Below are positions 1 to 8,107 of a stretch of DNA of 64,000 bases, piece by piece. Origin of the DNA: Flavobacterium supellecticarium (GTDB lineage Bacteria > Bacteroidota > Bacteroidia > Flavobacteriales > Flavobacteriaceae); the NCBI RefSeq assembly GCF_004801375.1, contig NZ_SSNZ01000002.1, positions 744,001 through 808,000 on the forward strand. The letters are read 5' to 3'. The notes beneath the pieces are model-generated. The model saw nothing but the letters and a program-made list of their open reading frames with translations. It was not told where the DNA came from and searched no databases. Position 1 is the stretch's first letter. The number at the start of each line of letters is the position of its first letter. The translations under genes and the position numbers were made by a program.

Positions 1-627
1 GTAATCCGGTACGCAAACTCCGGTAAACAGGTTTTGAATTGGATTTCCAATGTTTTTAATTTTTAAAAACTCTTCGATATCTGGATGATCAATATCAAGA
101 TAAGCAGCAAAGGCACCCCGGCGAACCCCGCCCTGAGAAATGGTATCCATAGCAGTGTCGAATAGTTTCATAAAACTAACAGACCCGCTACTTTTCCCGT
201 TGTCGGTTACGGCACTGCCGCGTTCGCGTAACTCTCCGAAATAACCCGAAGTACCGCCTCCGATTTTGGTTTGCATGATCACTTCGCCCAATTTATGGGT
301 AATTCCTTCGATATGATCGGGAACGTGTACGTTAAAACAGGAGATCGGCAACCCTCTTTCGGTTCCCATATTGGCCCAAACCGGTGAACTGATACTCATC
401 CAACCGCGTTCGATCATTTCCTGAAACGATTCTTTTAGTTCCGGGCGGAACAAACGACGTGCCGCAGCGCTACAAATCCGGTCAATGGCACCTTCTACGG
501 TTTCTCCTTTTAAAAGGTAACCCCGGTTTAAAATTTGTTCACTTTCTGAATTTTTCCACCATAATTTTGGTAAGGGCGCATTGTCGGTTGCGATTTCGTT
601 ATTGGTTTGTGGGATATCTTGCAGCAT
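1..627 (-). CDS. nrdA: ribonucleoside-diphosphate reductase alpha subunit, N-terminal part (C-terminus outside window)
   Basis: Class I ribonucleotide reductase large subunit, which reduces NDPs to dNDPs in the cytoplasm. The first 209 codons are visible, read from an ATG at 627 down to base 1. Recognisable segments are NMGTERGLPISCF, whose Cys matches the first redox cysteine of the active-site pair, and the following GGGTSGYFGELRERGS and GGVRRGAFAAYLD segments. It begins almost directly with the R1 N-terminal domain, so no ATP-cone allosteric domain is present here. It lies 15 bp behind nrdB on the same strand, so the two form an operon. Truncated only by the window edge. Confidence 0.95.
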   Translation of the reverse strand, partial: MLQDIPQTNNEIATDNAPLPKLWWKNSESEQILNRGYLLKGETVEGAIDRICSAAARRLFRPELKESFQEMIERGWMSISSPVWANMGTERGLPISCFNVHVPDHIEGITHKLGEVIMQTKIGGGTSGYFGELRERGSAVTDNGKSSGSVSFMKLFDTAMDTISQGGVRRGAFAAYLDIDHPDIEEFLKIKNIGNPIQNLFTGVCVPDY

Positions 628-642
628 GTTTAAAAACTCAAA

Positions 643-1617
643 TTAAAATAAATCGTTAGCGGTAATACTTTTGTCATGTTTGGTATAGTCAACCGGACGT
701 TTAGCGAAGAAATCATCCAAACTATTCGCGAATACTTCTTCTTCAAACCATGCCATAGCCTGATAGTCTTCCGGAGACACATAGAATACTTTCTCTATGC
801 CAATCTGACTAAGACTTTCATCGATACGGAACTTCATAAAATTCACCAAATCGTGTTTTTTAATGATTTCAATTTCACCTTCTTCAAAGATCCAGTCCAG
901 TATATCCGATTCAACGTTGATGGAATCTTTAACACTTTCGCGAATCAGGTCGATGGTTTCCGCGTCAAAATATTCCGGATGTTCTTCGCGAATTTTGTTT
1001 ACGATATAAATACCGGCATTAGCATGAACCTGTTCGTCAACTGAAGTCCAGGCAATAATGTTGCTTACGTTTTTCATATAGCCTTTAAAACGGGTAAAGG
1101 CAAGAATAATCGCAAACTGACTAAATAACGATACATTTTCGATCAGGATACTAAACAAAATCAATGCCACGACATATTTTTTATTGTCTTCTGAACGGGT
1201 GTCCTGCAATACTTTCGACAAATAGTTTACCCGTTGCATGATTACGGGAATGTCCAGTAATTTTTCGAATTCGTCGTTATAGCCCAACACTTCCAATAAA
1301 CGGGAATACGCTTCCGAATGGCGAAACTCACATTCGGCAAAGGTGCTACCCAATCCGTTGAATTCCGGTTTCGGGAAATGTTCATAAATATTGCCCCAAA
1401 AACTTTTTACGGCCACTTCAATTTGTGCAATAGCCAGTAAACTATGTTTGATTGCCGTTTTTTCGGATGAACTCAGATGCGAGTGAAAATCCTGCGTGTC
1501 GGCTGTAAAATCAACCTCACTGTGTACCCAGTACGATTTGTTGATAGCTTCTGTAAATTGTAGTACTTCCGGGTACTCAAATGGTTTATAGTTGATTCGT
1601 TTATCGAAAATTGACAT
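643..1617 (-). CDS. nrdB: ribonucleoside-diphosphate reductase beta subunit
   Basis: Class I R2 subunit (324 aa), which holds the dimetal centre that generates the radical for NrdA. Expected ligands are visible: Glu67 in QIEVAV, then Glu97-x-x-His100 in ECEFRH, and a second E-x-x-H in SVDEQVHAN near residue 195. Tyr104, seven residues after Glu97, matches the radical tyrosine position of E. coli NrdB (E115/Y122 spacing), so this looks like a tyrosyl-radical enzyme. First gene of the nrdB-nrdA operon. The ATG at 1617 gives the normal N-terminus; a longer overlapping frame upstream is not conserved-looking. Confidence 0.95.
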   Translation of the reverse strand: MSIFDKRINYKPFEYPEVLQFTEAINKSYWVHSEVDFTADTQDFHSHLSSSEKTAIKHSLLAIAQIEVAVKSFWGNIYEHFPKPEFNGLGSTFAECEFRHSEAYSRLLEVLGYNDEFEKLLDIPVIMQRVNYLSKVLQDTRSEDNKKYVVALILFSILIENVSLFSQFAIILAFTRFKGYMKNVSNIIAWTSVDEQVHANAGIYIVNKIREEHPEYFDAETIDLIRESVKDSINVESDILDWIFEEGEIEIIKKHDLVNFMKFRIDESLSQIGIEKVFYVSPEDYQAMAWFEEEVFANSLDDFFAKRPVDYTKHDKSITANDLF

Positions 1618-1702
1618 ATATATAGAATTAAAATTGAACCTGATTTGGGGAGGTAGGGTCGGGCTTTTTTTCGATCGGAAATAAGCTTGTCCGGTATTTT
1701 TT

Positions 1703-1733
1703 CAAAGGTACGACAAGCCTGATTTTTGGTCAA
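1703..1733 (-). promoter_or_regulatory. candidate Bacteroidota promoter of nrdBA
   Basis: On the minus strand TACCTTTG (1710-1703) matches the -7 consensus TAnnTTTG, with a TTG at 1733-1731 as the -33 element. The spacer is 20 bp, one longer than the usual 17-19, so the assignment is moderate. It would give a leader of about 80 nt. Confidence 0.45.
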
Positions 1734-1760
1734 AAGATTTAAGAAAGAAATCCGGATGTT

Positions 1761-1919
1761 TTATTAACAGCCTGTATGGAACGTGTAAAAAAGAGTTATC
1801 AACAGCAGATAATTTTACGGAAAGTAGTAGGATTGTGGCAGCTTATCCGGTATCGGAAAAAAGTTATAAACAGATTTTTCCTTGATTCGTTTTTACCTTT
1901 TAAAACGACTTATCAACAG
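1761..1919 (+). promoter_or_regulatory. cluster of four DnaA-box-like decamers TTATNAACAG
   Basis: Four same-strand copies lie in the otherwise gene-free gap 1734-2064: TTATTAACAG at 1761-1770, TTATCAACAG at 1796-1805, TTATAAACAG at 1864-1873 and TTATCAACAG at 1910-1919. TTATCAACA differs by one base from the classical DnaA box TTATCCACA. An AT-rich stretch follows at about 1970-2010. The cluster may be a DnaA-responsive control region for nrdBA or part of a replication origin; both are inference. A 63-codon open frame across it (1776-1967) has no family features and is not called. Confidence 0.4.
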
Positions 1920-2064
1920 TTTGTATCCGGAGCTATTTTGTTCCAATATAAAATAGAAGTCAGATAAGACGATTTTATCTAAAATGATTTTAAATAAGTG
2001 GCTTGTAGCCGTATTCTTATTTGTTGTTTGGAATCAAACAGTTATGAAATTAAATGCAATTAAG

Positions 2065-2093
2065 TTGCGTTTATTAAAATAATTGTATTTTTG
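2065..2093 (+). promoter_or_regulatory. Bacteroidota-type promoter for the disulfide oxidoreductase gene
   Basis: TTG at 2065-2067, an 18-bp spacer and TATTTTTG at 2086-2093 match TTG-N17-19-TAnnTTTG exactly. The start codon follows 53 bp downstream. Confidence 0.75.
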
Positions 2094-2146
2094 TTCCCGA
2101 AAGGATATTTTTTTGTCCTGATATTTCTATATAAAACATAAAAGCT

Positions 2147-3058
2147 ATGACAAAAACGACTTATGATGTTATTATTGTAGGAGGAAGTTACTCCGGTTTA
2201 TCCGCTGCAATGAGTCTGGGACGGGCTTTGCGACAGGTATTGGTTCTGGACGATGGAAAACCCTGCAACCAGCAAACGCCACATTCCCATAATTTCCTGA
2301 CACACGACGGAGAAACGCCACAACATATTGCCGCAATTGCCAGGGAACAGGTTAGCCGTTACGAAACGATCCGTTTTTATAAGGGTCGTGCAACAGAAGC
2401 TAAAAAAACAGCCGGGAATTTTGAAATCAAGACGGATGACGGTAGCGTTTTTACCGCCAGACGACTGTTATTTGCTACCGGTTTAAAAGATAACTTTCCG
2501 GATAATAATGGCTTCGCAGCTTGTTGGGGTATTTCGGTATTACATTGTCCGTACTGTCATGGATATGAAGTAAAGGGACAACCAACCGGAATCATCGCCA
2601 ATGGAGATGTAGCCTTTCATTATGCACAACTTATCTTTAACTGGACCAAAAAGCTGACGATTTATACCAATGGAAAATCGACACTTACAGAGATACAGGA
2701 ACAAAGAATAAAAAGCAATTCAATTGCGATTATTGAAAAAGAGATTGCTTCCCTCGAACATGAGCAAGGGAAATTAAAAAAGATCGTGTTTCAAGATCAG
2801 AGCAGTGTGCCGCTTCAGGTGGTCTATTTCCGCCCGGAATTCACACAAAATTGCCCGTTACCGGAAACATTGGGCTGCGAAATAAATGAAATAGGCTTAC
2901 TAAAAGTAGATTCATCTTTTAAAACGACTATTGAAGGGGTATATGCATCAGGCGATTGTTGCAGCATGCGAACCGTGTCAGTTGCTGTCGCTACAGGCAC
3001 TCAGGCCGGAGCTTTTATCAATAATGATCTGGTGACGGAAGATTTTGTTAAGTGGTAA
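2147..3058 (+). CDS. FAD-dependent thioredoxin-reductase-like disulfide oxidoreductase
   Basis: A 303-aa pyridine-nucleotide disulfide oxidoreductase of the low-molecular-weight thioredoxin reductase fold. Visible features are the N-terminal FAD-binding loop GGSYSG (12-17), an ATG-like FAD segment LLFATG, the redox pair Cys134-Pro-Tyr-Cys137 within CPYCHGYE, and the C-terminal FAD motif YASGD. The CPYCHGYE active site resembles GliT-type dithiol oxidases and related orphan flavoenzymes more than the usual CATC of TrxB. The NADPH-binding segment (IIANGDVAFHYA) lacks the standard TrxB GxGxxA form. It is monocistronic behind its own promoter, and the substrate is unknown. Confidence 0.85.
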   Translation: MTKTTYDVIIVGGSYSGLSAAMSLGRALRQVLVLDDGKPCNQQTPHSHNFLTHDGETPQHIAAIAREQVSRYETIRFYKGRATEAKKTAGNFEIKTDDGSVFTARRLLFATGLKDNFPDNNGFAACWGISVLHCPYCHGYEVKGQPTGIIANGDVAFHYAQLIFNWTKKLTIYTNGKSTLTEIQEQRIKSNSIAIIEKEIASLEHEQGKLKKIVFQDQSSVPLQVVYFRPEFTQNCPLPETLGCEINEIGLLKVDSSFKTTIEGVYASGDCCSMRTVSVAVATGTQAGAFINNDLVTEDFVKW

Positions 3059-3146
3059 GGTGTTGATTTTTAGTGATTAATGCTTTAAATGGGTAATAAA
3101 AGTAAAATTAACCCATCCGGAAGCTTTTTTCCTAACCTTAAAATGC

Positions 3147-3154
3147 TATTTTTG
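3147..3154 (+). promoter_or_regulatory. candidate -7 element of the histone-like gene
   Basis: TATTTTTG matches TAnnTTTG, 29 bp before the start codon. The -33 region is only a T-run (3125-3130), not a clean TTG. Confidence 0.4.
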
Positions 3155-3183
3155 TTTTTTAATTTTTAACAAAATATAATATT

Positions 3184-3360
3184 ATGAAAGACTTATTAAC
3201 GAAGATCAACGCCGAAATTGATGCATTCAAAGCCGAGTCAGAATTACAAGTTGAAAAAGGAAATAAAGCTGCAGGAACAAGAGCTCGTAAATCTGCTTTA
3301 GAACTAAGCAAATTATTAAAAGAGTTCAGAAAAGTATCTGTAGAAGAATCTAAAAAATAA
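3184..3360 (+). CDS. histone H1-like small basic protein
   Basis: A 58-aa lysine/alanine-rich protein starting MKDLLTKINAEID and containing GTRARKSALELSKLLKEFRK. Size and pattern match the small histone H1-like (Hc1-type) proteins found throughout Flavobacteriaceae, thought to bind DNA non-specifically and help compact the nucleoid. The helix-rich N-terminal half is acidic-basic mixed and the C-terminal half is strongly basic. It has its own candidate -7 element and is followed by a strong terminator, so it is probably monocistronic and well expressed. Confidence 0.8.
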   Translation: MKDLLTKINAEIDAFKAESELQVEKGNKAAGTRARKSALELSKLLKEFRKVSVEESKK

Positions 3361-3416
3361 GAAGCTATAGCAGGTGTATTTTCATTTATAAATGCACAAG
3401 GTTATAACAACATCGA

Positions 3417-3450
3417 ATGCCACCGGACTACCGGTGGCATTTTGTTTTTG
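3417..3450 (+). terminator. rho-independent terminator after the histone-like gene
   Basis: A perfect 10-bp stem ATGCCACCGG / CCGGTGGCAT (3417-3426 and 3431-3440) with loop ACTA is followed by a T-rich tract. Confidence 0.85.
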
Positions 3451-3545
3451 GAGGAATCGGTATAAAAACAGTTGTTTCTGTATCTTTGTCGGACCAAAAC
3501 AGGAATTAGACATTACAGTTTATTTCCACCATAAATAGTAAAACC

Positions 3546-4157
3546 ATGCAAACCCAATCCAAGACGATAACGCAATTACTAAAGGAGAATCCCCTTTATG
3601 TATTTGCACTAAATTCCGAAGCAGGAGAACTGTTTCAAGACGAGAAAACCCTTTTTGTTGGTATTGGGAAAGTCAACGCAGCCTATCATTTGACCCGTGA
3701 AATTCAGCGAAACCGACCAGAGTTGATCATAAATCTGGGATCGGCTGGGAGTACTACCTTTACAAAAGGAACTGTAGTAAATTGTACCCGTTTTATCCAA
3801 CGGGATATGGATGTAAGAGGATTGGGATTTGATTTGTATAAAACCCCACTTTCGGATGAGGACATCGTGTTGGAATACGGATTAACAATTCCGGGTTTAC
3901 CGGAAGGAATTTGTGGAACCGGCGACAATTTTGAAACCAATCACGATACAACCGATTATACCGTTGTGGACATGGAGGCTTATGCGATGGCACTGATTGC
4001 GAAGCAGGAACAGATTCCGTTTTTATGTTTAAAATACATTTCGGATGGTGCTGATGGTGCTGCAGCGGAAGACTGGACAATTCAGGTGCATAACGCAGCA
4101 ATAGCTTTTAAAAAAGTGTTGGATTCGATCGCTGTCACTTCACAACCAATCGTATAA
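3546..4157 (+). CDS. nucleoside phosphorylase-fold nucleosidase (MTA/SAH nucleosidase-like)
   Basis: A 203-aa member of the PNP/UDP phosphorylase superfamily, most like 5'-methylthioadenosine/S-adenosylhomocysteine nucleosidases, which cleave adenine from MTA/SAH in methyl-donor recycling. Visible: the glycine-rich NLGSAGS segment (63-69), the ribose-binding VVDMEAYA motif with Glu144, and SDGAD with Asp167, equivalent to the catalytic Asp of E. coli MTAN. Slightly short for the family (E. coli MTAN has 232 aa). The ATG at 3546 gives a natural N-terminus. The exact substrate is not fixed by sequence alone. Confidence 0.8.
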   Translation: MQTQSKTITQLLKENPLYVFALNSEAGELFQDEKTLFVGIGKVNAAYHLTREIQRNRPELIINLGSAGSTTFTKGTVVNCTRFIQRDMDVRGLGFDLYKTPLSDEDIVLEYGLTIPGLPEGICGTGDNFETNHDTTDYTVVDMEAYAMALIAKQEQIPFLCLKYISDGADGAAAEDWTIQVHNAAIAFKKVLDSIAVTSQPIV

Positions 4158-4251
4158 AGTGTCGGATAAAATGGAGTAGCCTTTTTTATAAGAATGGCCT
4201 ATACTGGTAGTCCGCTTTTGGATTAATTTTGAAAGTCAAAAAAATAAAAAC

Positions 4252-4794
4252 ATGTTATTTTCCATTCAAACACCCTTAGAAAACGATAAAGTCGGGTTAT
4301 ACCCGTTACAGGAAACCGATTTTGCCTCCCTTTTTGCCCTGGCTTCGGATCCAAAAGTCTGGGAACAACATCCGAACAAAGACCGGTGGAAAGAAGCCGT
4401 TTTTCGTGTTTTTTTCGACGGAGCGATGCAAAGCAAAGGCGCTTATAAAATTGTAGACAAAACGACCGGAGAAGTCGCCGGATGTACCCGTTTTTACGAT
4501 TACGATGAAAAAGAAAACACGATTCTGATTGGTTATACTTTTTATGCGGTACCATTTTGGGGAACCGGAATCAACCCGTCTGTAAAGAGATTGATGATGG
4601 ACTACGCTTTTCAATTTGTCGACGCAATTGATTTTCATATTGGTGCAACCAATTACCGGTCGCAGATTGCCATATCGCGGCTTGGCGTAACCAAAATTGC
4701 CGAAGAAAACATAGCCTATCATGGCGAAACGCCCAAGTTGAATTTTATCTACCGGATCCGGAAACAGGATTGGGAAACCATCGAAAAAATATAA
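4252..4794 (+). CDS. GNAT family N-acetyltransferase (RimJ/RimL-like)
   Basis: A 180-aa protein of the GNAT_3 type: an N-terminal strand (VGLYPLQETDFASLFALA), the central strand block IGYTFYAVPFWGTGINPSVKRLMMDYAF, where the acetyl-CoA pyrophosphate loop (Q/RxxGxG/A) would fall, and the C-terminal NYRSQIAISRLGVTK segment typical of this family. It probably acetylates a small molecule or protein N-terminus in the cytoplasm; the substrate is unknown. It stands alone, with a possible -7 element TAATTTTG at 4224-4231 and a terminator right behind. Confidence 0.8.
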   Translation: MLFSIQTPLENDKVGLYPLQETDFASLFALASDPKVWEQHPNKDRWKEAVFRVFFDGAMQSKGAYKIVDKTTGEVAGCTRFYDYDEKENTILIGYTFYAVPFWGTGINPSVKRLMMDYAFQFVDAIDFHIGATNYRSQIAISRLGVTKIAEENIAYHGETPKLNFIYRIRKQDWETIEKI

Positions 4795-4807
4795 AAACAG
4801 CAATAGT

Positions 4808-4843
4808 AAAAATGACGATTCAAAACGAGTCGTCATTTTTTTT
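4808..4843 (+). terminator. terminator after the GNAT gene
   Basis: Stem AAAAATGACGA / TCGTCATTTTT (4808-4818 and 4830-4840) is followed by further T residues. Confidence 0.8.
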
Positions 4844-4996
4844 GGAATGCAGTGGTAGGTATAACGGTCGATTGTAAACAGAGTTCTAAGAAAGCCGGAT
4901 TATTTGGTTTGGCTATAGCGGATTTAACGCTTATATAACTTTTTTTACCTTGTATTTACTTAAATTTATAAGGTTAATCTTTAAAAAACAGTAAGT

Positions 4997-6022
4997 ATGA
5001 AAGCAGTACGATATTTTGGACATAAAGATGTCAGAGTAGTAACCGATATGGAAAAACCGGTTCCGTCGGGTGATGAAGTACTATTAAAAATTGGAGGAGC
5101 CGGTGTTTGTCATTCCGATTTACATATTATTGATGAAGGGATTGTTTCGGGAGTTACGTTTACATTAGGACACGAAAATGCCGGTTGGGTAGAAGAAGTG
5201 GGACAGGATGTAAAGGGTTTTAAAAAAGGTGATGCTGTATTGGTTTACGGTCCGTGGGGATGTGGACATTGCAAACCGTGTCAGCATTCGCAGGAAAATT
5301 ATTGCGATCATCAGTCGGAACAGGCTTTTGGAGGTGGATTAGGACTTAATGGCGGTATGGCCGACTATATGTTGGTACCATCTTCCCGTTTATTGGTTCC
5401 GATTCATGACCTTGATCCGGTAATTGCAGCACCTTTAACGGATGCTGCTTTGACACCCTATTCGGCTATCAAACGATCGTTACACAAATTAATGCCCGAT
5501 GAATATGTAGTAGTAATTGGAGTTGGCGGATTAGGACATGTGGCCTTGCAAATACTAACAGAAATGAGTGGTGCTACGATTATTGCCTGCGATATCACTC
5601 CGGAGCGACTGGAATTTGCTAAAAAACTGGGCGCTGCTTATGCGATCAATTCGATGGATAAAGATGCAGCGGAACAAATCCAGAAGATTACCGGTATCCG
5701 AAAGGCCAAAGTCGTAATCGATTTTGTCGGAGCATCGTCTACAATTGACCTTGGTACGAAGGTAGTTGGTCTGGATGGTGACCTGACTATTGTTGGACTG
5801 GGTGGTGGAAAATACGAATACAATATGAACGGCTTACCCTTTGGTGTAAGCATGACCAATCCGTATTGGGGTTCGCGTACCGAGTTAATGGAAGTTATCA
5901 GATTGGCCCGACAAAAGAAAATTCATATTGAAGTTGAAAAATACAATCTGGACCAGGCCGTGGAAGTATATGATAAATTGCGAAACGGACAAATAAAAGG
6001 GCGTGCTGTTTTAATCCCATAA
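4997..6022 (+). CDS. zinc-dependent NAD(P)-dependent alcohol dehydrogenase
   Basis: A 341-aa medium-chain dehydrogenase/reductase that oxidises alcohols or reduces aldehydes and ketones. The catalytic zinc site is visible as Cys38 (VCHSD) and His59-Glu60 (GHENAG). The structural zinc site is complete with Cys89, Cys92, Cys95 and Cys103. The Rossmann motif GVGGLGHVA lies near residues 175-183, followed by DITPERLEFAKKLGA. Length is normal for bacterial ADHs. Single gene closed by a strong terminator; substrate preference cannot be read. Confidence 0.9.
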   Translation: MKAVRYFGHKDVRVVTDMEKPVPSGDEVLLKIGGAGVCHSDLHIIDEGIVSGVTFTLGHENAGWVEEVGQDVKGFKKGDAVLVYGPWGCGHCKPCQHSQENYCDHQSEQAFGGGLGLNGGMADYMLVPSSRLLVPIHDLDPVIAAPLTDAALTPYSAIKRSLHKLMPDEYVVVIGVGGLGHVALQILTEMSGATIIACDITPERLEFAKKLGAAYAINSMDKDAAEQIQKITGIRKAKVVIDFVGASSTIDLGTKVVGLDGDLTIVGLGGGKYEYNMNGLPFGVSMTNPYWGSRTELMEVIRLARQKKIHIEVEKYNLDQAVEVYDKLRNGQIKGRAVLIP

Positions 6023-6038
6023 ACCACCAATAAATCAT

Positions 6039-6080
6039 AAAAAAGCGACTGCTGGAAAACTCTGGCAGTCGCTTTTTTAT
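6039..6080 (+). terminator. strong terminator after the alcohol dehydrogenase
   Basis: A perfect stem whose GC core is AGCGACTGC / GCAGTCGCT (5' arm 6039-6052, 3' arm 6065-6078) is flanked by A-run and T-run. Confidence 0.9.
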
Positions 6081-6121
6081 TGTTATACCGAAAAATAAAT
6101 CGGGAATTGCGATAAAAAAAC

Positions 6122-6241
6122 TATCTTTGTTGTACAAAAATGTGATCTACATGTGAAAATAATTTCTTTCAGGCACTACTAAACCGCGGACTACAAAGTA
6201 CTCCCGGATGTTTTGTTTCACCTCTAAAGAAAGAAATTATG
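6122..6241 (+). promoter_or_regulatory. ABC-F leader with -7 element, two AUG-UGA minimal ORFs and a start-codon-sequestering inverted repeat
   Basis: TATCTTTG at 6122-6129 fits the -7 consensus. Two ATGTGA start-stop pairs follow at 6140-6145 and 6151-6156. A perfect 12-bp inverted repeat then pairs ATAATTTCTTTC (6159-6170) with GAAAGAAATTAT (6229-6240), covering the region just before the ABC-F start and two bases of its ATG (6239). A second pairing, GTGAAA (6153-6158) with TTTCAC (6216-6221), would cross the first. The layout suggests a translational or attenuation switch, as known for antibiotic-resistance ABC-F genes; the mechanism is inferred. Confidence 0.5.
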
Positions 6242-7825
6242 TTGCTTTTACAGCATGTCTCCTATATGCATCCCAATAGGGAGCTTTTATTTGACGACCT
6301 GAATCTGGTTGTTAACAATTATGACAAAATAGCCTTAATCGGGCATAACGGCGTAGGAAAGTCCACGTTGTTTCGTATCATCACCGGATCCGTACCCATT
6401 TCCGGAGGTCAGTGTACTATTCGTACCGAACCGTATTACATCCCACAGGTATTCGGGCAATTTAACCGGCTTACCGTGGCCGAAGCTTTACGGATTGACA
6501 GAAAATTACAGGCACTATCCGAAATCCTTTCCGGTACTGTAACCGAAGAAAATTTTACGACGCTCAATGACGACTGGACTCTGGAAGAACGTTGTCGGGA
6601 AGCCCTGCTTTACTGGCAATTGGACGATATCGACCTGAATCAGCCGATGCATACGTTAAGCGGCGGACAAAAAACCAAAGTTTTTCTGGCCGGAATAACG
6701 ATCCATCAACCGGAATTGATTTTGTTGGATGAGCCCAGTAACCATTTGGATTATGCTGGTCGTGAATTATTATACAACTTTATACAGTCTGACAATAGAG
6801 CTATGATCGTAATCAGTCACGATCGCAAACTGCTTAATTTACTGGATATAACCTGCGAACTAACCGCAAATGGTATTATGACCTATGGCGGGAATTACGA
6901 TTTTTATAAGACTCAAAAAGAAATCGAAAACAACGCCTTACATCAGGACATCCAGAGCAAAGAAAAAGCCTTAAAAAAGGCCAAAGAAAAAGAGCGGGAA
7001 ACCTTGGAGCGCCAACAAAAACTGGATGCAAAAGGAAAAGGAAAACAGGAAAAAGCAGGTGTGGCAAGGATAATGATCAACACCATGCGAAATAAAGCCG
7101 AAAACAGCACGTCAAAACTAAAAAGTGTACATGCCGAGAAAATAGGTGGCATCACAAAAGAGTTGCAAAATTTACGGGCTACAGTAGCGGATATCGACAA
7201 AATGAAATTTGGTTTTGGACTACCGGCATTGCATAAAGGCAAATTGCTGTTTAAAGCATCAGGACTAAATTATTCGTATGACGATAGGCCACTATGGAAA
7301 TACGATTTAAACATTGAAATCGCTAGTGGTGATCGTATAGTGATAAAAGGGAATAATGGTTCTGGAAAGACGACATTGATTCAGATTATTTTGGGCAATT
7401 TGCAATCGGAAATCGGAACCATTCACAGCATACCGATCAAAACAATTTATATCGATCAGGAATATTCACTAATTGATAACCGTATAACGGTATACGAACA
7501 GGCGCAGCAATTTAATACAACTGCTTTACCGGAGCACGAAATAAAAATGCGTTTAAATCGGTTTTTATTTACCTACGATGATTGGCAAAAGCCTTGTAAA
7601 GTATTAAGTGGCGGAGAGCGAATGCGTTTGTTGCTTTGTGGTCTTACTATTGGTAATGAAGCACCGGACTGTATTGTTTTGGATGAACCGACAAATAACC
7701 TCGATTTACAAAATATCGAAATTCTTACCGCTTCGATCAATGAATACAAAGGAACCCTGCTTGTTGTTTCCCATGATGAGGTTTTTCTGGAGCAGTTGCA
7801 TATTGAGAGGGAAATAATTTTATAA
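6239..7825 (+). CDS. ABC-F family ATPase (ribosome-associated type)
   Basis: A 528-aa cytoplasmic protein with two fused ABC domains and no membrane segments. Domain 1 has Walker A GHNGVGKST (35-43), signature LSGGQKTK and Walker B LILLDEPSNHLD. A charged lysine-rich linker (about 225-300) follows. Domain 2 has Walker A GNNGSGKTT, signature LSGGERMR and CIVLDEPTNNLD. ABC-F proteins bind the ribosomal E site; some relieve translation blocks, others displace macrolide, lincosamide or pleuromutilin antibiotics. Which class this belongs to cannot be read, but the structured leader favours an inducible, resistance-like role. The start is fixed by the leader inverted repeat. Confidence 0.9.
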   Translation: MLLLQHVSYMHPNRELLFDDLNLVVNNYDKIALIGHNGVGKSTLFRIITGSVPISGGQCTIRTEPYYIPQVFGQFNRLTVAEALRIDRKLQALSEILSGTVTEENFTTLNDDWTLEERCREALLYWQLDDIDLNQPMHTLSGGQKTKVFLAGITIHQPELILLDEPSNHLDYAGRELLYNFIQSDNRAMIVISHDRKLLNLLDITCELTANGIMTYGGNYDFYKTQKEIENNALHQDIQSKEKALKKAKEKERETLERQQKLDAKGKGKQEKAGVARIMINTMRNKAENSTSKLKSVHAEKIGGITKELQNLRATVADIDKMKFGFGLPALHKGKLLFKASGLNYSYDDRPLWKYDLNIEIASGDRIVIKGNNGSGKTTLIQIILGNLQSEIGTIHSIPIKTIYIDQEYSLIDNRITVYEQAQQFNTTALPEHEIKMRLNRFLFTYDDWQKPCKVLSGGERMRLLLCGLTIGNEAPDCIVLDEPTNNLDLQNIEILTASINEYKGTLLVVSHDEVFLEQLHIEREIIL

Positions 7826-7843
7826 TGTTGTTATTACTTCTTT

Positions 7844-7876
7844 ACACCTGACAGGTTTTTAAAACCTGTCAGGTGT
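7844..7876 (+). repeat. palindromic terminator-like repeat, copy a
   Basis: ACACCTGACAGGTTTT (7844-7859), one loop base, then AAAACCTGTCAGGTGT (7861-7876), followed by TTTG. This is the first of six copies in the window (also 38740, 39568, 54875, 59984 and, degenerate, 60935). It lies directly after the ABC-F gene, so it probably terminates it. Confidence 0.85.
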
Positions 7877-8047
7877 TTGTGTTAAAAAAACTGTTGAGTG
7901 TTTGTATAGAGGATAAATTATATTCGTATTGCGAATAATACACTTTTATTGTTTTAAAATGCAGTCTCGAAATCTGAATGATATACCATAATACACATAT
8001 TGTAATTTATAAAGATTCTATTTTTCACAGATTGCAATTCTTTCTTT

Positions 8048-8077
8048 TTGAATAGCGCTAATAAAGAGTTAGCTTTG
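8048..8077 (+). promoter_or_regulatory. promoter of the RHS operon
   Basis: TTG at 8048-8050, 19-bp spacer and TAGCTTTG at 8070-8077 match the Bacteroidota consensus. It places transcription start downstream of 8077, which excludes the TTG at 8048 as a start codon. Confidence 0.7.
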
Positions 8078-8107
8078 CAGTCCACTAACTTAATTGACAA
8101 TAGTTTA

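Noticed and set aside
1473..1733. Minus-strand frame overlapping the 5' end of nrdB
   Set aside because: It overlaps nrdB in another frame, crosses the promoter and has no recognisable motif.
8048..8107. Upstream extension of the propeller gene from a TTG codon
   Set aside because: This TTG is the -33 element of a well-matched promoter; the signal peptide starts at 8108 or 8117.
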